DNA of 64,000 nucleotides, taken from JABDEZ01 sp965276955 (GTDB lineage: Bacteria > Bacteroidota > Bacteroidia > Chitinophagales > Chitinophagaceae). The DNA lies in contig CBDIBP010000031.1 of assembly GCA_965276955.1 (NCBI GenBank), forward strand, positions 62,001 to 126,000, read 5' to 3'. A program made the position numbers and the translations under genes. This document shows positions 26,297 to 35,605 of the stretch, in pieces; the stretch's first letter is position 1; each line of letters begins with the position of its first letter. The notes below the pieces were generated by a model that saw only the letters and a list, made by a program, of their open reading frames with translations, did not search any database and had not been told where the DNA came from.

Positions 26297-27361
26297 ATGC
26301 AGAACGAAAAACCAGTTATAGGCATTACCACAGGAGACCTGAACGGTATAGGCCCCGAAGTGATCATAAAAACACTTTCTGATCCCCGTATACTGGATAT
26401 ATGCATACCCGTGGTATTCGCCTCCAATAAAATAATTAATTTTTACAGGAAGCTATTGCCCGATCACCCACTTGCATTCAATAGTACCAAGGACCTTACC
26501 AAGCTGAACCTGAAACAGGTAAATATCTTTAACTGCTGGGAAGAGGAAGTACCCATACAACCCGGTGTGTTCACAGAGGCAGCAGGCAAGTATGCTATAC
26601 GCTCCCTGATGGTGGCTACGCAATGCCTGAAGGATAAAGAACTGGATGCACTTGTCACAGCCCCTATCCACAAAAGCAACACCAACATCCCTGATTTCCC
26701 ATATACAGGGCATACCCCATTTTTAAAAGAAAAATTTGGCGTTAAGGATGTGCTCATGCTGTTGTACAGTGAAGGGCTAAGGGTGGCGCTGGTAACAGAA
26801 CATGTGCCTATAGCTAAGGTAGCATCGCTGATAACCAAAGAAGCTATACAATCTAAACTGCAACTGCTGAAAGAGACCCTTATAAAAGATTTTGGTATAG
26901 ACAAACCGCGTATCGCCATCCTGGGCCTGAATCCGCATGCTGGTGATGACGGGCAGATAGGTACCGAAGAGAAAACAATAATAAAACCACTCATAGAACA
27001 GGCACAGCAACAGGGGCAACTGGTATATGGCCCGTATAGCGCCGATGCTTTTTTTGCACGTGGCAGCTATGCGCAGTTCGATGGTGTGCTGGCCATGTAT
27101 CACGACCAGGGACTGGCGCCATTTAAAACACTGGCCCGCGACATGGGCGTTAACTATACTGCAGGTCTTCCGGTCATCCGCACTTCGCCAGACCATGGTA
27201 CCGCATTTGATATTGCTGGCAAAGGAATAGCCGAACCTGATTCTTTTCGTGAAGCGTTATACCAAGCCATTGATCTGATAAAACAGAGAAAAAATTACGA
27301 ATTGTATACATCTAACCCTTTGAGAAGAGGGAAAATAGAAAAAGAAAAAGAAGTTGAGTAA
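26297..27361 (+). CDS. pdxA: 4-hydroxythreonine-4-phosphate dehydrogenase
   Basis: The 354-residue enzyme oxidises 4-phosphohydroxy-L-threonine in the DXP-dependent pyridoxal phosphate pathway. Typical features are the opening PVIGITTGDLNGIGPEVI, the substrate loop ALVTAPIHKSN and the metal-binding histidines in TGHTPFL, MYHDQGLAPFKTL and RTSPDHGTAFDIAGKG. PdxJ, which uses the product, is not in the window. The short spacer from the aminopeptidase gene suggests one transcript, ended by the terminator at 27458. Confidence 0.95.
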   Translation: MQNEKPVIGITTGDLNGIGPEVIIKTLSDPRILDICIPVVFASNKIINFYRKLLPDHPLAFNSTKDLTKLNLKQVNIFNCWEEEVPIQPGVFTEAAGKYAIRSLMVATQCLKDKELDALVTAPIHKSNTNIPDFPYTGHTPFLKEKFGVKDVLMLLYSEGLRVALVTEHVPIAKVASLITKEAIQSKLQLLKETLIKDFGIDKPRIAILGLNPHAGDDGQIGTEEKTIIKPLIEQAQQQGQLVYGPYSADAFFARGSYAQFDGVLAMYHDQGLAPFKTLARDMGVNYTAGLPVIRTSPDHGTAFDIAGKGIAEPDSFREALYQAIDLIKQRKNYELYTSNPLRRGKIEKEKEVE

Positions 27362-27457
27362 TTTTTTTTTATTAAATTTTACTATAATTGATAAATAAAG
27401 GTTTGGTTTTGTTTTAGTTAATTACAATATATATTTCATATAATTATTTTATCGTTT

Positions 27458-27486
27458 CCCGCCAGTTCTCTTGGCGGGATTTTTTA
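27458..27486 (+). terminator. Rho-independent terminator after pdxA
   Basis: A 7-bp GC-rich stem (CCCGCCA / TGGCGGG, loop GTTCTCT) is followed by ATTTTTTATTG. Confidence 0.85.
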
Positions 27487-27530
27487 TTGTAGCTAATTAA
27501 GGCTATCTAATATAATAAAAATTTAATAGT

Positions 27531-28703
27531 ATGAGATCCGATAGGACGTTCACCAGTTTATGGCAGGACACAGCAGAAATAACTGATACGATACAAAAAC
27601 ACGTTGCTGATATAAATGGCGATGTGATAGTTATAGGTAATGGTATCACAGCGTACACTACAGCATTGCTACTTCAAAATGAAGGTAAGAAATGTATCAT
27701 CGTATCGGCTATCGATATTATGGACATTACCCCCGAGACCGCTTGCCTGAATACGATACCCGATTTGCACAGTATGTATAATAAAAACATAAATGCAGAT
27801 AAGGCGCGCAGCATAGCAAGAAGCAAACGAGAAGCAATAGACCTCGTAGAAGGCCTCATCAATAAATACAACATTGACTGCGACTTTACCTACCAAACCG
27901 GTTACCAGTTTGCCCAAACCAATGAAAGTGTGCTGATGCTTGAAAATACCGAGGCAATTTTCAAGGAATCGGGCGTAGTATCAAAAACTACCAATGTGAT
28001 ACCTGTGCCATTACCTTTTAAGAAGGCTTATAGGTTCGATTTCCAGGCGCAACTTCACCCTATAAAATATCTGCAAGGGCTTAGAACTGCACTTGAAGCG
28101 GAAGGTGGTGTAGTACTTACAAATTGCATCATGACCTCGGTAGACCATAGCAAGGATAGGGTTACTGCCAGCACAAACTGTGGCAGTATACAGGCAGGTG
28201 CACTTATATACGCCGACGATACCATAAATGAGATAACTAAGGCAGTGCTGCCTGTACTACCCAATTGTTGTTACAATGCGGCGTTCACCCTTCAAAATGG
28301 CCCTTATCCCGATGGTATCACGTACGATATGTCTTCACCTGCCCACACCTTTATTACATATAATATAGATGGCCAGCAGTATATAGTGGCTACGGGATTT
28401 GAGTACAATAACAATAATGATCTTGAAGATCCATTCGCAGGTCTTGAGCAATACCTGCATAAGTATTTCAACATAAACAAGATAACCCACAGGTGGCAAA
28501 GTAAATGTTTTTCTGGTGTAGATGGCCTGCCATATGCGGGTATGAGGCCTGGGTATGCGAATGAATATATCATTTCGTGCCCCGGTAACAATGCTATCGT
28601 TAATGGCTCTATATCGGCCAAGATCATTTGTTCACTTATATACAACAAGCCTTCAGACTATACAGAACTATACAGTCCGGAAAGGATAAAAGAAGAACTG
28701 TAA
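27531..28703 (+). CDS. FAD-dependent oxidoreductase of the DAO (glycine/D-amino-acid oxidase) family
   Basis: The 390-residue protein begins, after a 29-residue leader, with a dinucleotide-binding fold VIVIGNGITAYTTALLLQNE, in which Asn replaces the usual Ala/Gly of GxGxxG. The C-terminal block GVDGLPYAGMRPG matches the FAD-contacting region of the branch in which a DAO domain is fused to a C-terminal Rieske domain. Here the protein stops soon after this block, so no Rieske [2Fe-2S] motif (CxH...CxxH) is present. It probably oxidises an amine or small substrate with a separate electron acceptor. It stands alone between two terminators. Confidence 0.78.
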   Translation: MRSDRTFTSLWQDTAEITDTIQKHVADINGDVIVIGNGITAYTTALLLQNEGKKCIIVSAIDIMDITPETACLNTIPDLHSMYNKNINADKARSIARSKREAIDLVEGLINKYNIDCDFTYQTGYQFAQTNESVLMLENTEAIFKESGVVSKTTNVIPVPLPFKKAYRFDFQAQLHPIKYLQGLRTALEAEGGVVLTNCIMTSVDHSKDRVTASTNCGSIQAGALIYADDTINEITKAVLPVLPNCCYNAAFTLQNGPYPDGITYDMSSPAHTFITYNIDGQQYIVATGFEYNNNNDLEDPFAGLEQYLHKYFNINKITHRWQSKCFSGVDGLPYAGMRPGYANEYIISCPGNNAIVNGSISAKIICSLIYNKPSDYTELYSPERIKEEL

Positions 28704-28721
28704 ATAAATTAGTTTACAATT

Positions 28722-28753
28722 AGAGACCCGGCATTATTAAATGCCGGGTCTCT
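28722..28753. terminator. Terminator between convergent genes
   Basis: A perfect 13-bp stem (AGAGACCCGGCAT / ATGCCGGGTCTCT) with a TATTAA loop is followed on the plus strand by TTATTATAAC; the tail on the minus strand is weaker. Confidence 0.85.
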
Positions 28754-28775
28754 TTATTATAACGATGATGATGCC

Positions 28776-29438
28776 TTAATTATTGTTGAGAATAGTAATA
28801 GCGGTAGTACTGCTAGCCCCGTACTGGCCTGTAAGTACTATAGTATAAATTTTACCTGCACTGAATGTTTGATTACTTAAAATCGTTTGTATTGGCACAT
28901 TGTTAGGGTCAGATACTAATACAGCGCCTGAAGTTGCAGCTATAGAAGTAAACGATGTTACTCCACGATACTTTGTATCAGCACCAGATACCAATGTAGA
29001 GCCAATGTAGACATTATAGCCAACAGTATCTGGACTAAGATTTACAAAACGAACCTTTGCCATTCCAGATGTTGGTGCGGTAACGTCGTCGGATGTCATT
29101 ACCTGCGCAAGTGGTGTAACACCAGTGATGTATACAGAATAATGTGTATTAGCGGTCAGCGTCACCGTAGTATCAATAAGTTTTGTCGGAGGGCTTGGCA
29201 ACAAAAAAGCCAGATCTTCTGCCACACCTGCGGCTACATTCTGATAACCTGTATTTTTTAAAAAACCCAGATTTGTTGAAACAGAGACATTATTCGCTGT
29301 CACATTCACACTATTCGTCACTAGCCATGCATTCATGAACATTACCTGCGCCTGCGGTGTAGATGGGCCAGAGCTTTTAGAACATGATGCCGACGTGATA
29401 ATGGCTGCAGCCAAAACCGGGATAAGTAATTTTTTCAT
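28776..29438 (-). CDS. DUF4397-domain lipoprotein
   Basis: The 220-residue protein has a lipoprotein signal (LLIPVLAAAIITSASC, lipid-modified Cys at about residue 19). It has the DUF4397 beta-sandwich pattern, seen in AQVMFMNAWLVTNSVNV and MAKVRFVNLSPDTVGYNVYI. The residues after Cys (SKSSGP) are not acidic, so it lacks the obvious Bacteroidota surface-export signal and probably faces the periplasm. Function of DUF4397 proteins is unknown; they are often multi-copy in this phylum. It is divergent from the nuclease gene with a 221-bp spacer. Confidence 0.82.
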   Translation of the reverse strand: MKKLLIPVLAAAIITSASCSKSSGPSTPQAQVMFMNAWLVTNSVNVTANNVSVSTNLGFLKNTGYQNVAAGVAEDLAFLLPSPPTKLIDTTVTLTANTHYSVYITGVTPLAQVMTSDDVTAPTSGMAKVRFVNLSPDTVGYNVYIGSTLVSGADTKYRGVTSFTSIAATSGAVLVSDPNNVPIQTILSNQTFSAGKIYTIVLTGQYGASSTTAITILNNN

Positions 29439-29659
29439 AGTATATATTGATCGTTAAGATAACTATAGGTAACAATTATAGTGCCAAAGGAATGTTTTAA
29501 GTTGCTGCAAGAAGCATCGCAAAACATCCAAAGGGTAGATAATATGCTGCTGTTACCATAGAAAATATACTTGTTCACATAGAGTTAACCGCAACATAAT
29601 ACAAAACGTTACCTATCTATAAAGATCGCATATTATCATTACACCACAAAAATAAAATA

Positions 29660-31018
29660 ATGAGAAAAATTCAATTGATCACCATTGCGGTATTAGCAGC
29701 CATGTGCTTTAGCAACTGCTCTAAACAAGCACAGCAGGCACCCCCGCTTGCCAACAAGTCTAAAACATGGAACCCGGCCACCCTACAGCGCAGTGTGTAC
29801 AGCGGGTTCCCTGAAACATTTGAATCGGGTTCCAAAACCTCCTACGCCAGTGCCAGCGTCACATTATCTACCGGTAGCTGGACGCTGGATGACGCCCTCA
29901 TAGGCACATCGGTAAGTGATGCCAAGAATGGTGCAAAGAGTGTACGTATAGAGAACACGGGTACCGTAGGTATGAACTTTGATGTGACCGGTGGCGCATC
30001 GCTGGTAACAATAGCTACAGGTGTTTATGGGTCTGATGCATCGAGCACATGGCAGCTCTGGTATTCTACCAACAGTGGCTCTACCTACACACAGGCAGGT
30101 AGCACCATCACTACCTCTTCAACCACCTTAAGCACTACAAGCTTTACGTTGAACATAACCGGCAATGTACGTTTCCAGGTGCGTAAACTTTCAGGCGGCA
30201 GATTGAACATAGATGACCTCAGCATCACTGACAACTCAACCTCAGGCGGTGGTACTGATGATGACAACATGGGTATGGGTAACCCATCGGGTGCTACCAG
30301 CGTCCTGACCAATACCAACAATTATCTGCTGGTAAGGTCGCAATATGCGCTGTCCTACAACAACTCCAATGGCATGGCCAACTGGGTATGCTGGCACCTT
30401 ACATCTACCGACATAGGGGCTACTACACGTTGCGATTGTTTCGCCCAAGATCCCGCAATACCGTCAACATATTTCAGGGCTACAACGTCTAACTATACCA
30501 ACACAGGTTTTGACAGGGGGCACCTGTGCAATTCTGAGGACCGCACCAAAAGCGATACAGACAATAAGGCAACATTCTACATGTCCAACATTACGCCACA
30601 GGCACCTATCCTTAATGAGCAAACATGGGAAAGCCTGGAAGCTTATTGCAGAACGCTTGCTGGCCAGGGCAATGAACTATACATCATAGCAGGCAGCTAC
30701 GGTACAGGCGGCACCGGCAGCAATGGTGGCACTACCAGCACCATAGCAAGTGGCGCAATAAACGTACCTGCACATTTCTATAAGATAGCAGTAGTATTGC
30801 CAGTGGGCAGCAACGATATCAGCCGCATCACATCATCAACGCGCGTTATCACTATAGACATGCCTAATAACCAAACAGTGAATGCACATATGTGGGGCTA
30901 TTACCGCACCTCTATAAATGCTATACAAACAGCTACAGGCTACAACTTCTTATCGAACCTGCCAAGCAATGTACAAACAGCATTGAAATCTGTTATTGAT
31001 AACGGACCTACCAGCTAG
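29660..31018 (+). CDS. NucA-type DNA/RNA non-specific endonuclease, lipoprotein
   Basis: The 452-residue product starts with a lipoprotein signal (LITIAVLAAMCFSNC). Residues of about 50-195 form a Ser/Thr-rich beta-sandwich of the choice-of-anchor type (SWTLDDALIGT to LNIDDLSITDN). The C-terminal half is a beta-beta-alpha-metal nuclease: the DRGH motif (FDRGHLCNSEDRT) supplies the catalytic His. The metal-binding Asn and following helix are in ATFYMSNITPQAPILNEQTW. Such enzymes cut single- and double-stranded DNA and RNA and are exported. Directly convergent with it is a gene resembling the NucA inhibitor NuiA. It likely acts in the periplasm or at the cell surface, for nutrient use or defence. 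Confidence 0.88.
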   Translation: MRKIQLITIAVLAAMCFSNCSKQAQQAPPLANKSKTWNPATLQRSVYSGFPETFESGSKTSYASASVTLSTGSWTLDDALIGTSVSDAKNGAKSVRIENTGTVGMNFDVTGGASLVTIATGVYGSDASSTWQLWYSTNSGSTYTQAGSTITTSSTTLSTTSFTLNITGNVRFQVRKLSGGRLNIDDLSITDNSTSGGGTDDDNMGMGNPSGATSVLTNTNNYLLVRSQYALSYNNSNGMANWVCWHLTSTDIGATTRCDCFAQDPAIPSTYFRATTSNYTNTGFDRGHLCNSEDRTKSDTDNKATFYMSNITPQAPILNEQTWESLEAYCRTLAGQGNELYIIAGSYGTGGTGSNGGTTSTIASGAINVPAHFYKIAVVLPVGSNDISRITSSTRVITIDMPNNQTVNAHMWGYYRTSINAIQTATGYNFLSNLPSNVQTALKSVIDNGPTS

Positions 31019-31035
31019 GCTTAAGATAAAACCAC

Positions 31036-31077
31036 AAACATAGAAGCCTGCTGCACATGCAGCAGGCTTCTATGTTT
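31036..31077. terminator. Shared terminator of the nuclease and inhibitor genes
   Basis: A perfect 19-bp stem whose inner arms are AGAAGCCTGCTGC and GCAGCAGGCTTCT, with an ACAT loop, ending in TTTCTATG on the plus strand. Its right arm overlaps the last codons and stop (TAG at 31070-31072) of the inhibitor gene. Confidence 0.85.
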
Positions 31078-31474
31078 CTATGCCTATGGTGTGCAGCACT
31101 ATATAACCATAACCGGTATTGCAGGCTATATAAATATGCACGGTTATCTTACCAGTGCTATACATCTTTATATCCTTGAAGTTGTTTTGAAGATAAGCAT
31201 ATAAAGCCCTGAAGCCACTGGCAAATGTTATAGCCTCATCGCCAGATAGTTCGGCATTCCTGATGACACTGGCAAAAAAAATGCCTGCAGCTATGGGCGA
31301 TACAGGCAGCAGAGAAGAACTGTGAGCAGCAATTTTCTGTTCAAGCTGGTTGTTGTTATTGGTATCAGACCAGTCCAGTATATCAAAAGAATGTTCTGAT
31401 TCGGTTATGTATAACAACCCGGCAGTAAGGGCTAAGAGATCTTTGATAATTTTTGCATTGTCGCCCATTGTCAT
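31070..31474 (-). CDS. NuiA-like nuclease A inhibitor
   Basis: From the ATG at 31474 the product is 134 residues, without signal peptide. The segment LTAGLLYITESEHSFDILDW corresponds to the NuiA family block that reads roughly aeGLLymSESdyPfe, and the chain ends in IGIET. In Anabaena NuiA, as I recall the complex structure, the C-terminal Thr and a Glu near residue 24 contact the NucA active site. This protein has both a terminal Thr and Glu25/Glu27. It is therefore predicted to protect the cytoplasm from the exported nuclease encoded convergently. An upstream extension to 31537 adds an unlikely Cys-rich N terminus. The 370-bp stretch upstream holds no gene. Confidence 0.7.
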   Translation of the reverse strand: MTMGDNAKIIKDLLALTAGLLYITESEHSFDILDWSDTNNNNQLEQKIAAHSSSLLPVSPIAAGIFFASVIRNAELSGDEAITFASGFRALYAYLQNNFKDIKMYSTGKITVHIYIACNTGYGYIVLHTIGIET

Positions 31475-31537
31475 ATCTTTTTGTCCTGGCAGTGGCCAAA
31501 TTAAAATTAGATATTTACAGCCGCAACTATACAGCAA

Positions 31538-31911
31538 AGTATTGCTGTAAAAAGTGACACTTTAGTAACCACATCGCTGTTGCTTAAAACGTAAGTTGTT
31601 GCTTGTTTCATAACTGTGTGTTTGTATGTTGTGTGTGTTAATTGTCGACACAAATATCTACACACCACACAGGCTATACAAGCTAAAAGCCTTGTTTAAC
31701 AGCGGTTTGGGATATAGTTAACCACTAATTATAAAGCCGTTAACAGCCACTTAGAAAGCAAATAACAACTCGTTAAGAACCATGGCGGCATTTCCTGTCG
31801 CAGTTCTCGGGGCTTTGTGCTGATACCCGCCACAAAGAGCACACTAAAATGCACAACATTATTGCTTTATTCCCAATTCAATGAACATCTAAAACCCTTT
31901 ACCTCAAAGGC
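31538..31911. other. Gene-free stretch upstream of the inhibitor gene
   Basis: About 370 bp with no convincing frame. It contains a G/T-rich segment (31611-31640, GTGTGTTTGTATGTTGTGTG) facing a C/A-rich one (31659-31673, CTACACACCACACAG). These could pair as an imperfect long hairpin round TTGTCGACACAA. No TAnnTTTG box could be placed with confidence. Confidence 0.3.
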
Positions 31912-32949
31912 TTACGCTTCTTCATCGTAATAGATCTTATAGTACTTTTTGCCTATGGTCTCATCATATCCCTTCTCTATCAGCTCCTTATCCCCATGTA
32001 TGTATATGTGAAAATTCTTATCCAGTTTCAATACACTTTTAAATACGCGTAGCTGCTTTTTTACTGCCTGGGTCGATATACCGAATGTGTCTGGTATCTC
32101 CACATCATTCATCTCTGCATAGGTGTCCTCGTACTGCTTAAAAGCGCTTATCAGCTTACCTTCCTGCAGCACGGTCTCTACAAAATCCTTTTTATCGAAC
32201 GATCCATTGTTCTTAAAATACTCTACCGATCGGTTCAGCAGATCTATTTGCTCGGTCTTTTCCAGCTCTAAATGGCCGGGGATATCCTTTGCTATGAATT
32301 GGCGGGTCAGGTTCAGGAACTGGTTGGTCTGGTGATATTCATTTGCCTGGGGCGCCACACCCAGGAAGGTCTCTTTCCAGAACACAGCTTCCTCGCCCCG
32401 GTTATGGTCGAACAGGAATATGTCAAAACCATTCTCTCCATTGGTAGGGAACACCAGGCAGCCCTTATCTATCTTGGTCAGCTCTGCACCTTCGCGCAAT
32501 ACCATAGAGAAGTCGTGCCCAGCCCGCTGCAGGTCCAGGAAGTTGCTTTTCGATTCTGTTTTGTATATCCCTATTGCCTCTGCTATTTTGCCATCTATCT
32601 CACAGTGCTCAAAGTGGCATATGTATAGCTCCCCGGGCTTTATTTTAGGATGCGTGGCGCTCTCATACAGGTGTCGCGCTATATCCACTGTGCTTTTATG
32701 GAAATCTGCATCTTCAGCAAAAATGGCAAGGCACAGGTTGAATACTACATTATAGTCCAGCGATACTGCATTGGTGAAGGAATAACGCTCCATATCGGTA
32801 GAGAACTTGGCAAGAAAGGCCTCTGCTAAAATATGCTTGTCCCTGTCGTTCAGCTCCAGTGTATGTGCCGCCTGAACGAACTCCTGCCCAAGACCCTTAT
32901 TGCCTGTATAGTGTACTGATAATTGCTTTATAGTTGCCTGCGTATCCAT
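31912..32949 (-). CDS. Nucleoid-associated protein (NdpA/YejK family)
   Basis: The 345-residue cytoplasmic protein matches the 37-kDa nucleoid-associated protein family. The N-terminal segment IKQLSVHYTGNKGLGQEF is followed by a central region with FLGVAPQANEYHQTNQFLNL and a C-terminal part in which KLDKNFHIYIHGDKELIEKG resembles the family end. Members bind double-stranded DNA and are found on the nucleoid; their role is not well defined. The gene is monocistronic as far as can be seen, 77 bp downstream of the DUF1697 gene on the same strand. Confidence 0.82.
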   Translation of the reverse strand: MDTQATIKQLSVHYTGNKGLGQEFVQAAHTLELNDRDKHILAEAFLAKFSTDMERYSFTNAVSLDYNVVFNLCLAIFAEDADFHKSTVDIARHLYESATHPKIKPGELYICHFEHCEIDGKIAEAIGIYKTESKSNFLDLQRAGHDFSMVLREGAELTKIDKGCLVFPTNGENGFDIFLFDHNRGEEAVFWKETFLGVAPQANEYHQTNQFLNLTRQFIAKDIPGHLELEKTEQIDLLNRSVEYFKNNGSFDKKDFVETVLQEGKLISAFKQYEDTYAEMNDVEIPDTFGISTQAVKKQLRVFKSVLKLDKNFHIYIHGDKELIEKGYDETIGKKYYKIYYDEEA

Positions 32950-33026
32950 TGCACATTTTTGAGGCGCTAAGGTATACAGGAAGGATGATAAAACGGGTCA
33001 CTATTTACAGGCATTGCTCGTAGCTA

Positions 33027-33551
33027 TCAGAGCGTCACCACTTTATTTACGGTGGCCCAGTTGCGTGTAGTAGCTACCATTCCAAGTTTTTTCTCTACAA
33101 ATGTGTTAGAGAACTTGGTGTTGCCATATGCGGGGGTCAAGAAGTAAAGGATACTGCCATGTATTTGCATCGCTTCATCGCCGGTACACATCTCAATAAG
33201 CACTTTGGCTAAAGCGGGTTCAGGGGTCTTCTCCAAAAAGGTTACATAGCGTTTGCGCTCATCGTCTTGTAGGTGGCTGAAAGGATCTTTTGCTATTACC
33301 TGCTCTATATCACTCACACGCAATACTAATGCCGGTACTTGAAAGCCTAAACCCTTTAGTAAAAGCATTTCTATTCTTTTCCTCAATGCATCGCTATCAG
33401 CTTCTTTGGCATCAAAGACAATGTTGCCGCTTTGTATATAAGTGACCACTTTGCTTACACCAGGTGTTTTGAATAGCTCTTTCAGCACATCCATTTTTAC
33501 CATGTTGTGCCCGCTTACATTTATACCACGCAGAAATGCAACGTAACGCAT
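33027..33551 (-). CDS. DUF1697 family protein
   Basis: The 174-residue protein starts with the family hallmark MRYVAFLRGINVSGHNMVKM and contains VVTYIQSGNIVFDA and the C-terminal ATTRNWATVNKVV. All three are conserved in DUF1697, a cytoplasmic family of unknown function. The ATG at 33551 is preferred to the adjacent GTG at 33554. It starts 10 bp after the stop of the upstream secreted-protein gene, so the two may be co-transcribed. Confidence 0.88.
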   Translation of the reverse strand: MRYVAFLRGINVSGHNMVKMDVLKELFKTPGVSKVVTYIQSGNIVFDAKEADSDALRKRIEMLLLKGLGFQVPALVLRVSDIEQVIAKDPFSHLQDDERKRYVTFLEKTPEPALAKVLIEMCTGDEAMQIHGSILYFLTPAYGNTKFSNTFVEKKLGMVATTRNWATVNKVVTL

Positions 33552-33561
33552 CACAATTGTG

Positions 33562-34224
33562 TTATTTTTCGAAGTTAAGATTGGTAGGCTCTTTTAGGCG
33601 GGCCTCTGCCACAGGGACTGGTCTCACCACATCGAACACCAGATTATTGAACCATATCTGCCCAGAGCCATGCAGCAGTGCACCATAAGATATATTGCCT
33701 GCGGTCTGCGGTACATCCAATACTATTTCGCACTTTGTCCAGTTGGTGGTACCTCTTATGGGCCTGTTCACCATATTGTCAAAGGCAAGGCTTTTTTTAG
33801 TGGCCGAGTCGTCTATACGCAGCCAAAGGCCTGCCCACTCCGCTACATTCTCAGAGCGTATATATCCTGTCAGTTTCACCTTTTTACCTAAGTATTTACC
33901 GGGGTCAAAGCTTTGCATCAAAGTTCCCGTACCTTTTACCTGCCCTATACTTTTTATTGTTGCTGCATTAGCACCTTTTTGCCCTGCACCCTTGACCACA
34001 CCCATTATATATTTAGCAGGTACTGTGCCCGATTTGTGCCAGCCTGCTGGCAACTGGTATGATGTTTCTGGCTGCGGCACAGCAGGCGTAGCAGCAGATG
34101 GTGCAGCAGCAGTGCGCTTTTTCTCGCGCGATCGATCCTGTGCGTACGAACAATATGTATTAAAAAATACAATTGTAAGTACTATGGCAACAGTAAAAAT
34201 GCGTTTGCAAGCCAGCAATGACAT
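33562..34224 (-). CDS. Secreted protein with carbohydrate-binding-like beta-sandwich domain
   Basis: The 220-residue protein has a signal sequence (IFTVAIVLTIVFFNTYCSYAQ), an Ala/Pro-rich linker (residues about 36-55), then a single beta-sandwich. Conserved-looking strands are GKKVKLTGYIRSENVAEWAG, NRPIRGTTNWTKCEIVLDV and GQIWFNNLVFDVV. I remember very similar domains at the C terminus of Bacteroidota transcription regulators and in secreted proteins, where they look like carbohydrate-binding modules. No catalytic residues are apparent. Function is unknown. It precedes the DUF1697 gene by 10 bp. Confidence 0.65.
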   Translation of the reverse strand: MSLLACKRIFTVAIVLTIVFFNTYCSYAQDRSREKKRTAAAPSAATPAVPQPETSYQLPAGWHKSGTVPAKYIMGVVKGAGQKGANAATIKSIGQVKGTGTLMQSFDPGKYLGKKVKLTGYIRSENVAEWAGLWLRIDDSATKKSLAFDNMVNRPIRGTTNWTKCEIVLDVPQTAGNISYGALLHGSGQIWFNNLVFDVVRPVPVAEARLKEPTNLNFEK

Positions 34225-34411
34225 GGGTTATATAATTTTAAAAAATAAAGATAAGGTTAATTTTATCTTACCATATTAACAATGACCTGTACTGATGTTA
34301 ATCGGAAGTTAATGACCTTTTGTAGGGCTTTACGCAACTCATTTGGGATAGAGATGAACGGCTGTATAAATATAACCAGTTGACCATCAATAAAATAATT
34401 ATGAATTACAG

Positions 34412-35521
34412 TTATTTCTTTCTTATTTCAAAATTAGCAATAACAGGGTTATGATCTGATATGGTAACAGCGGGACACTTAAAACCTATAATATGTAATG
34501 CCGAAGCATTGTAAAAAATATCATCGATCCGTAATGTGGGGAATATCTGATTATAAGTGCGCCCCACGCCAGCGCCTTTGTCTATAAAAGCATCGGCCAG
34601 CTTGCCGCGTATGGTAGTGTATGTATATGATGCCGGCAGATCATTGAAGTCGCCACAGATGACCACAGGGTATGGACTGTTTTTTACTATATCAGCCACA
34701 TTACCTGCCTCGTCTCCGCGCTCTACATAATTACGATCGAAACGTTTTAGGATATTCTTAGAAAGGGACACGTCACCGCGGGTCACATTTTTAGACTCCC
34801 GTACTTCTGCAAAGCGTTCCCTATCCGCATCGTTGAACCTGAAAGAATACAGGTGCATAAAGAACATACGGAACATTTGACCCGGGGCCTGCACATCTAT
34901 TTGCATCAGGTATATGCTGCGCCCTATACGGTAGGTCTGCATATTGCTAATGGGATATTTTGAGAAGGCTGCCGTACCCAGGTACATCTCTGTGCCCAGC
35001 GTGTTGTCGCTTACGTAGTTGTAATATTTGAACCCGTTATCGTCCATTATCTTCCGGCTATAGGGCTTCATAGAATCGTTGTAGCGCACGTAATACTCTG
35101 TGGCACAAAGTACATCAGGTGCCTCGATCTGTATCCGGTCCATCACCTGCGGCGCATTGGCATTGTGCGGCTTGTCGTATATGCCCAGCCCATGTACGTT
35201 CCATATCATTACTTTCATACGATCGGGAGCTGGCGAAAAATCACTGATGGCAAAGAAGTTGAACGCGAACACGGTGATCACCACTTTGTAGCAAGCCACC
35301 AAGGCAATACCCGATACCAATGCCCGCCACTTACCGGCTGAAAGCAACCAAATGAGCAGGAATATAAAATTGACCACAATAACAATAGGAGTAGTAAGGC
35401 TGAATAGTGCCAGGTACTGGTAAGTGGCCGGTTTGGTAACAGACGCAGCATAGCACAGCCCAAGCCAAAGCGCGGCAACGATATTCATTAATAGTAATAA
35501 GAACCTTAAAAACTTGCCCAT
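34412..35521 (-). CDS. Membrane-anchored endonuclease/exonuclease/phosphatase (EEP) family protein
   Basis: The 369-residue protein has three N-terminal transmembrane segments (about residues 5-27, 36-60 and 67-95). The EEP fold follows, beginning MKVMIWNVHGLG. The metal-binding Glu lies in DVLCATEYYV, the Asp-x-Asn in VICGDFNDLPAS, and the terminal Asp-His in ITVSDHNPVIANFEI. These suggest an active metal-dependent phosphodiesterase facing one side of the membrane. The substrate may be nucleic acid, inositol phosphate or lipid. It follows the two rhomboid genes on the same strand; I recall this rhomboid-rhomboid-EEP order from other Bacteroidota. Confidence 0.85.
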   Translation of the reverse strand: MGKFLRFLLLLMNIVAALWLGLCYAASVTKPATYQYLALFSLTTPIVIVVNFIFLLIWLLSAGKWRALVSGIALVACYKVVITVFAFNFFAISDFSPAPDRMKVMIWNVHGLGIYDKPHNANAPQVMDRIQIEAPDVLCATEYYVRYNDSMKPYSRKIMDDNGFKYYNYVSDNTLGTEMYLGTAAFSKYPISNMQTYRIGRSIYLMQIDVQAPGQMFRMFFMHLYSFRFNDADRERFAEVRESKNVTRGDVSLSKNILKRFDRNYVERGDEAGNVADIVKNSPYPVVICGDFNDLPASYTYTTIRGKLADAFIDKGAGVGRTYNQIFPTLRIDDIFYNASALHIIGFKCPAVTISDHNPVIANFEIRKK

Positions 35522-35605
35522 TGGCTATTATCGGTTATGTGCGGATCATACAGATCTCTTCCTTCGCGGAAGCAGCTACGGTCAAAATGACGATCTTTGA
35601 GACCC

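Noticed and set aside
31600..31690. GT/CA-rich stretch as a simple-sequence or CRISPR-like array
   Set aside because: The units are irregular, with no equal spacers; it looks like low-complexity intergenic DNA.
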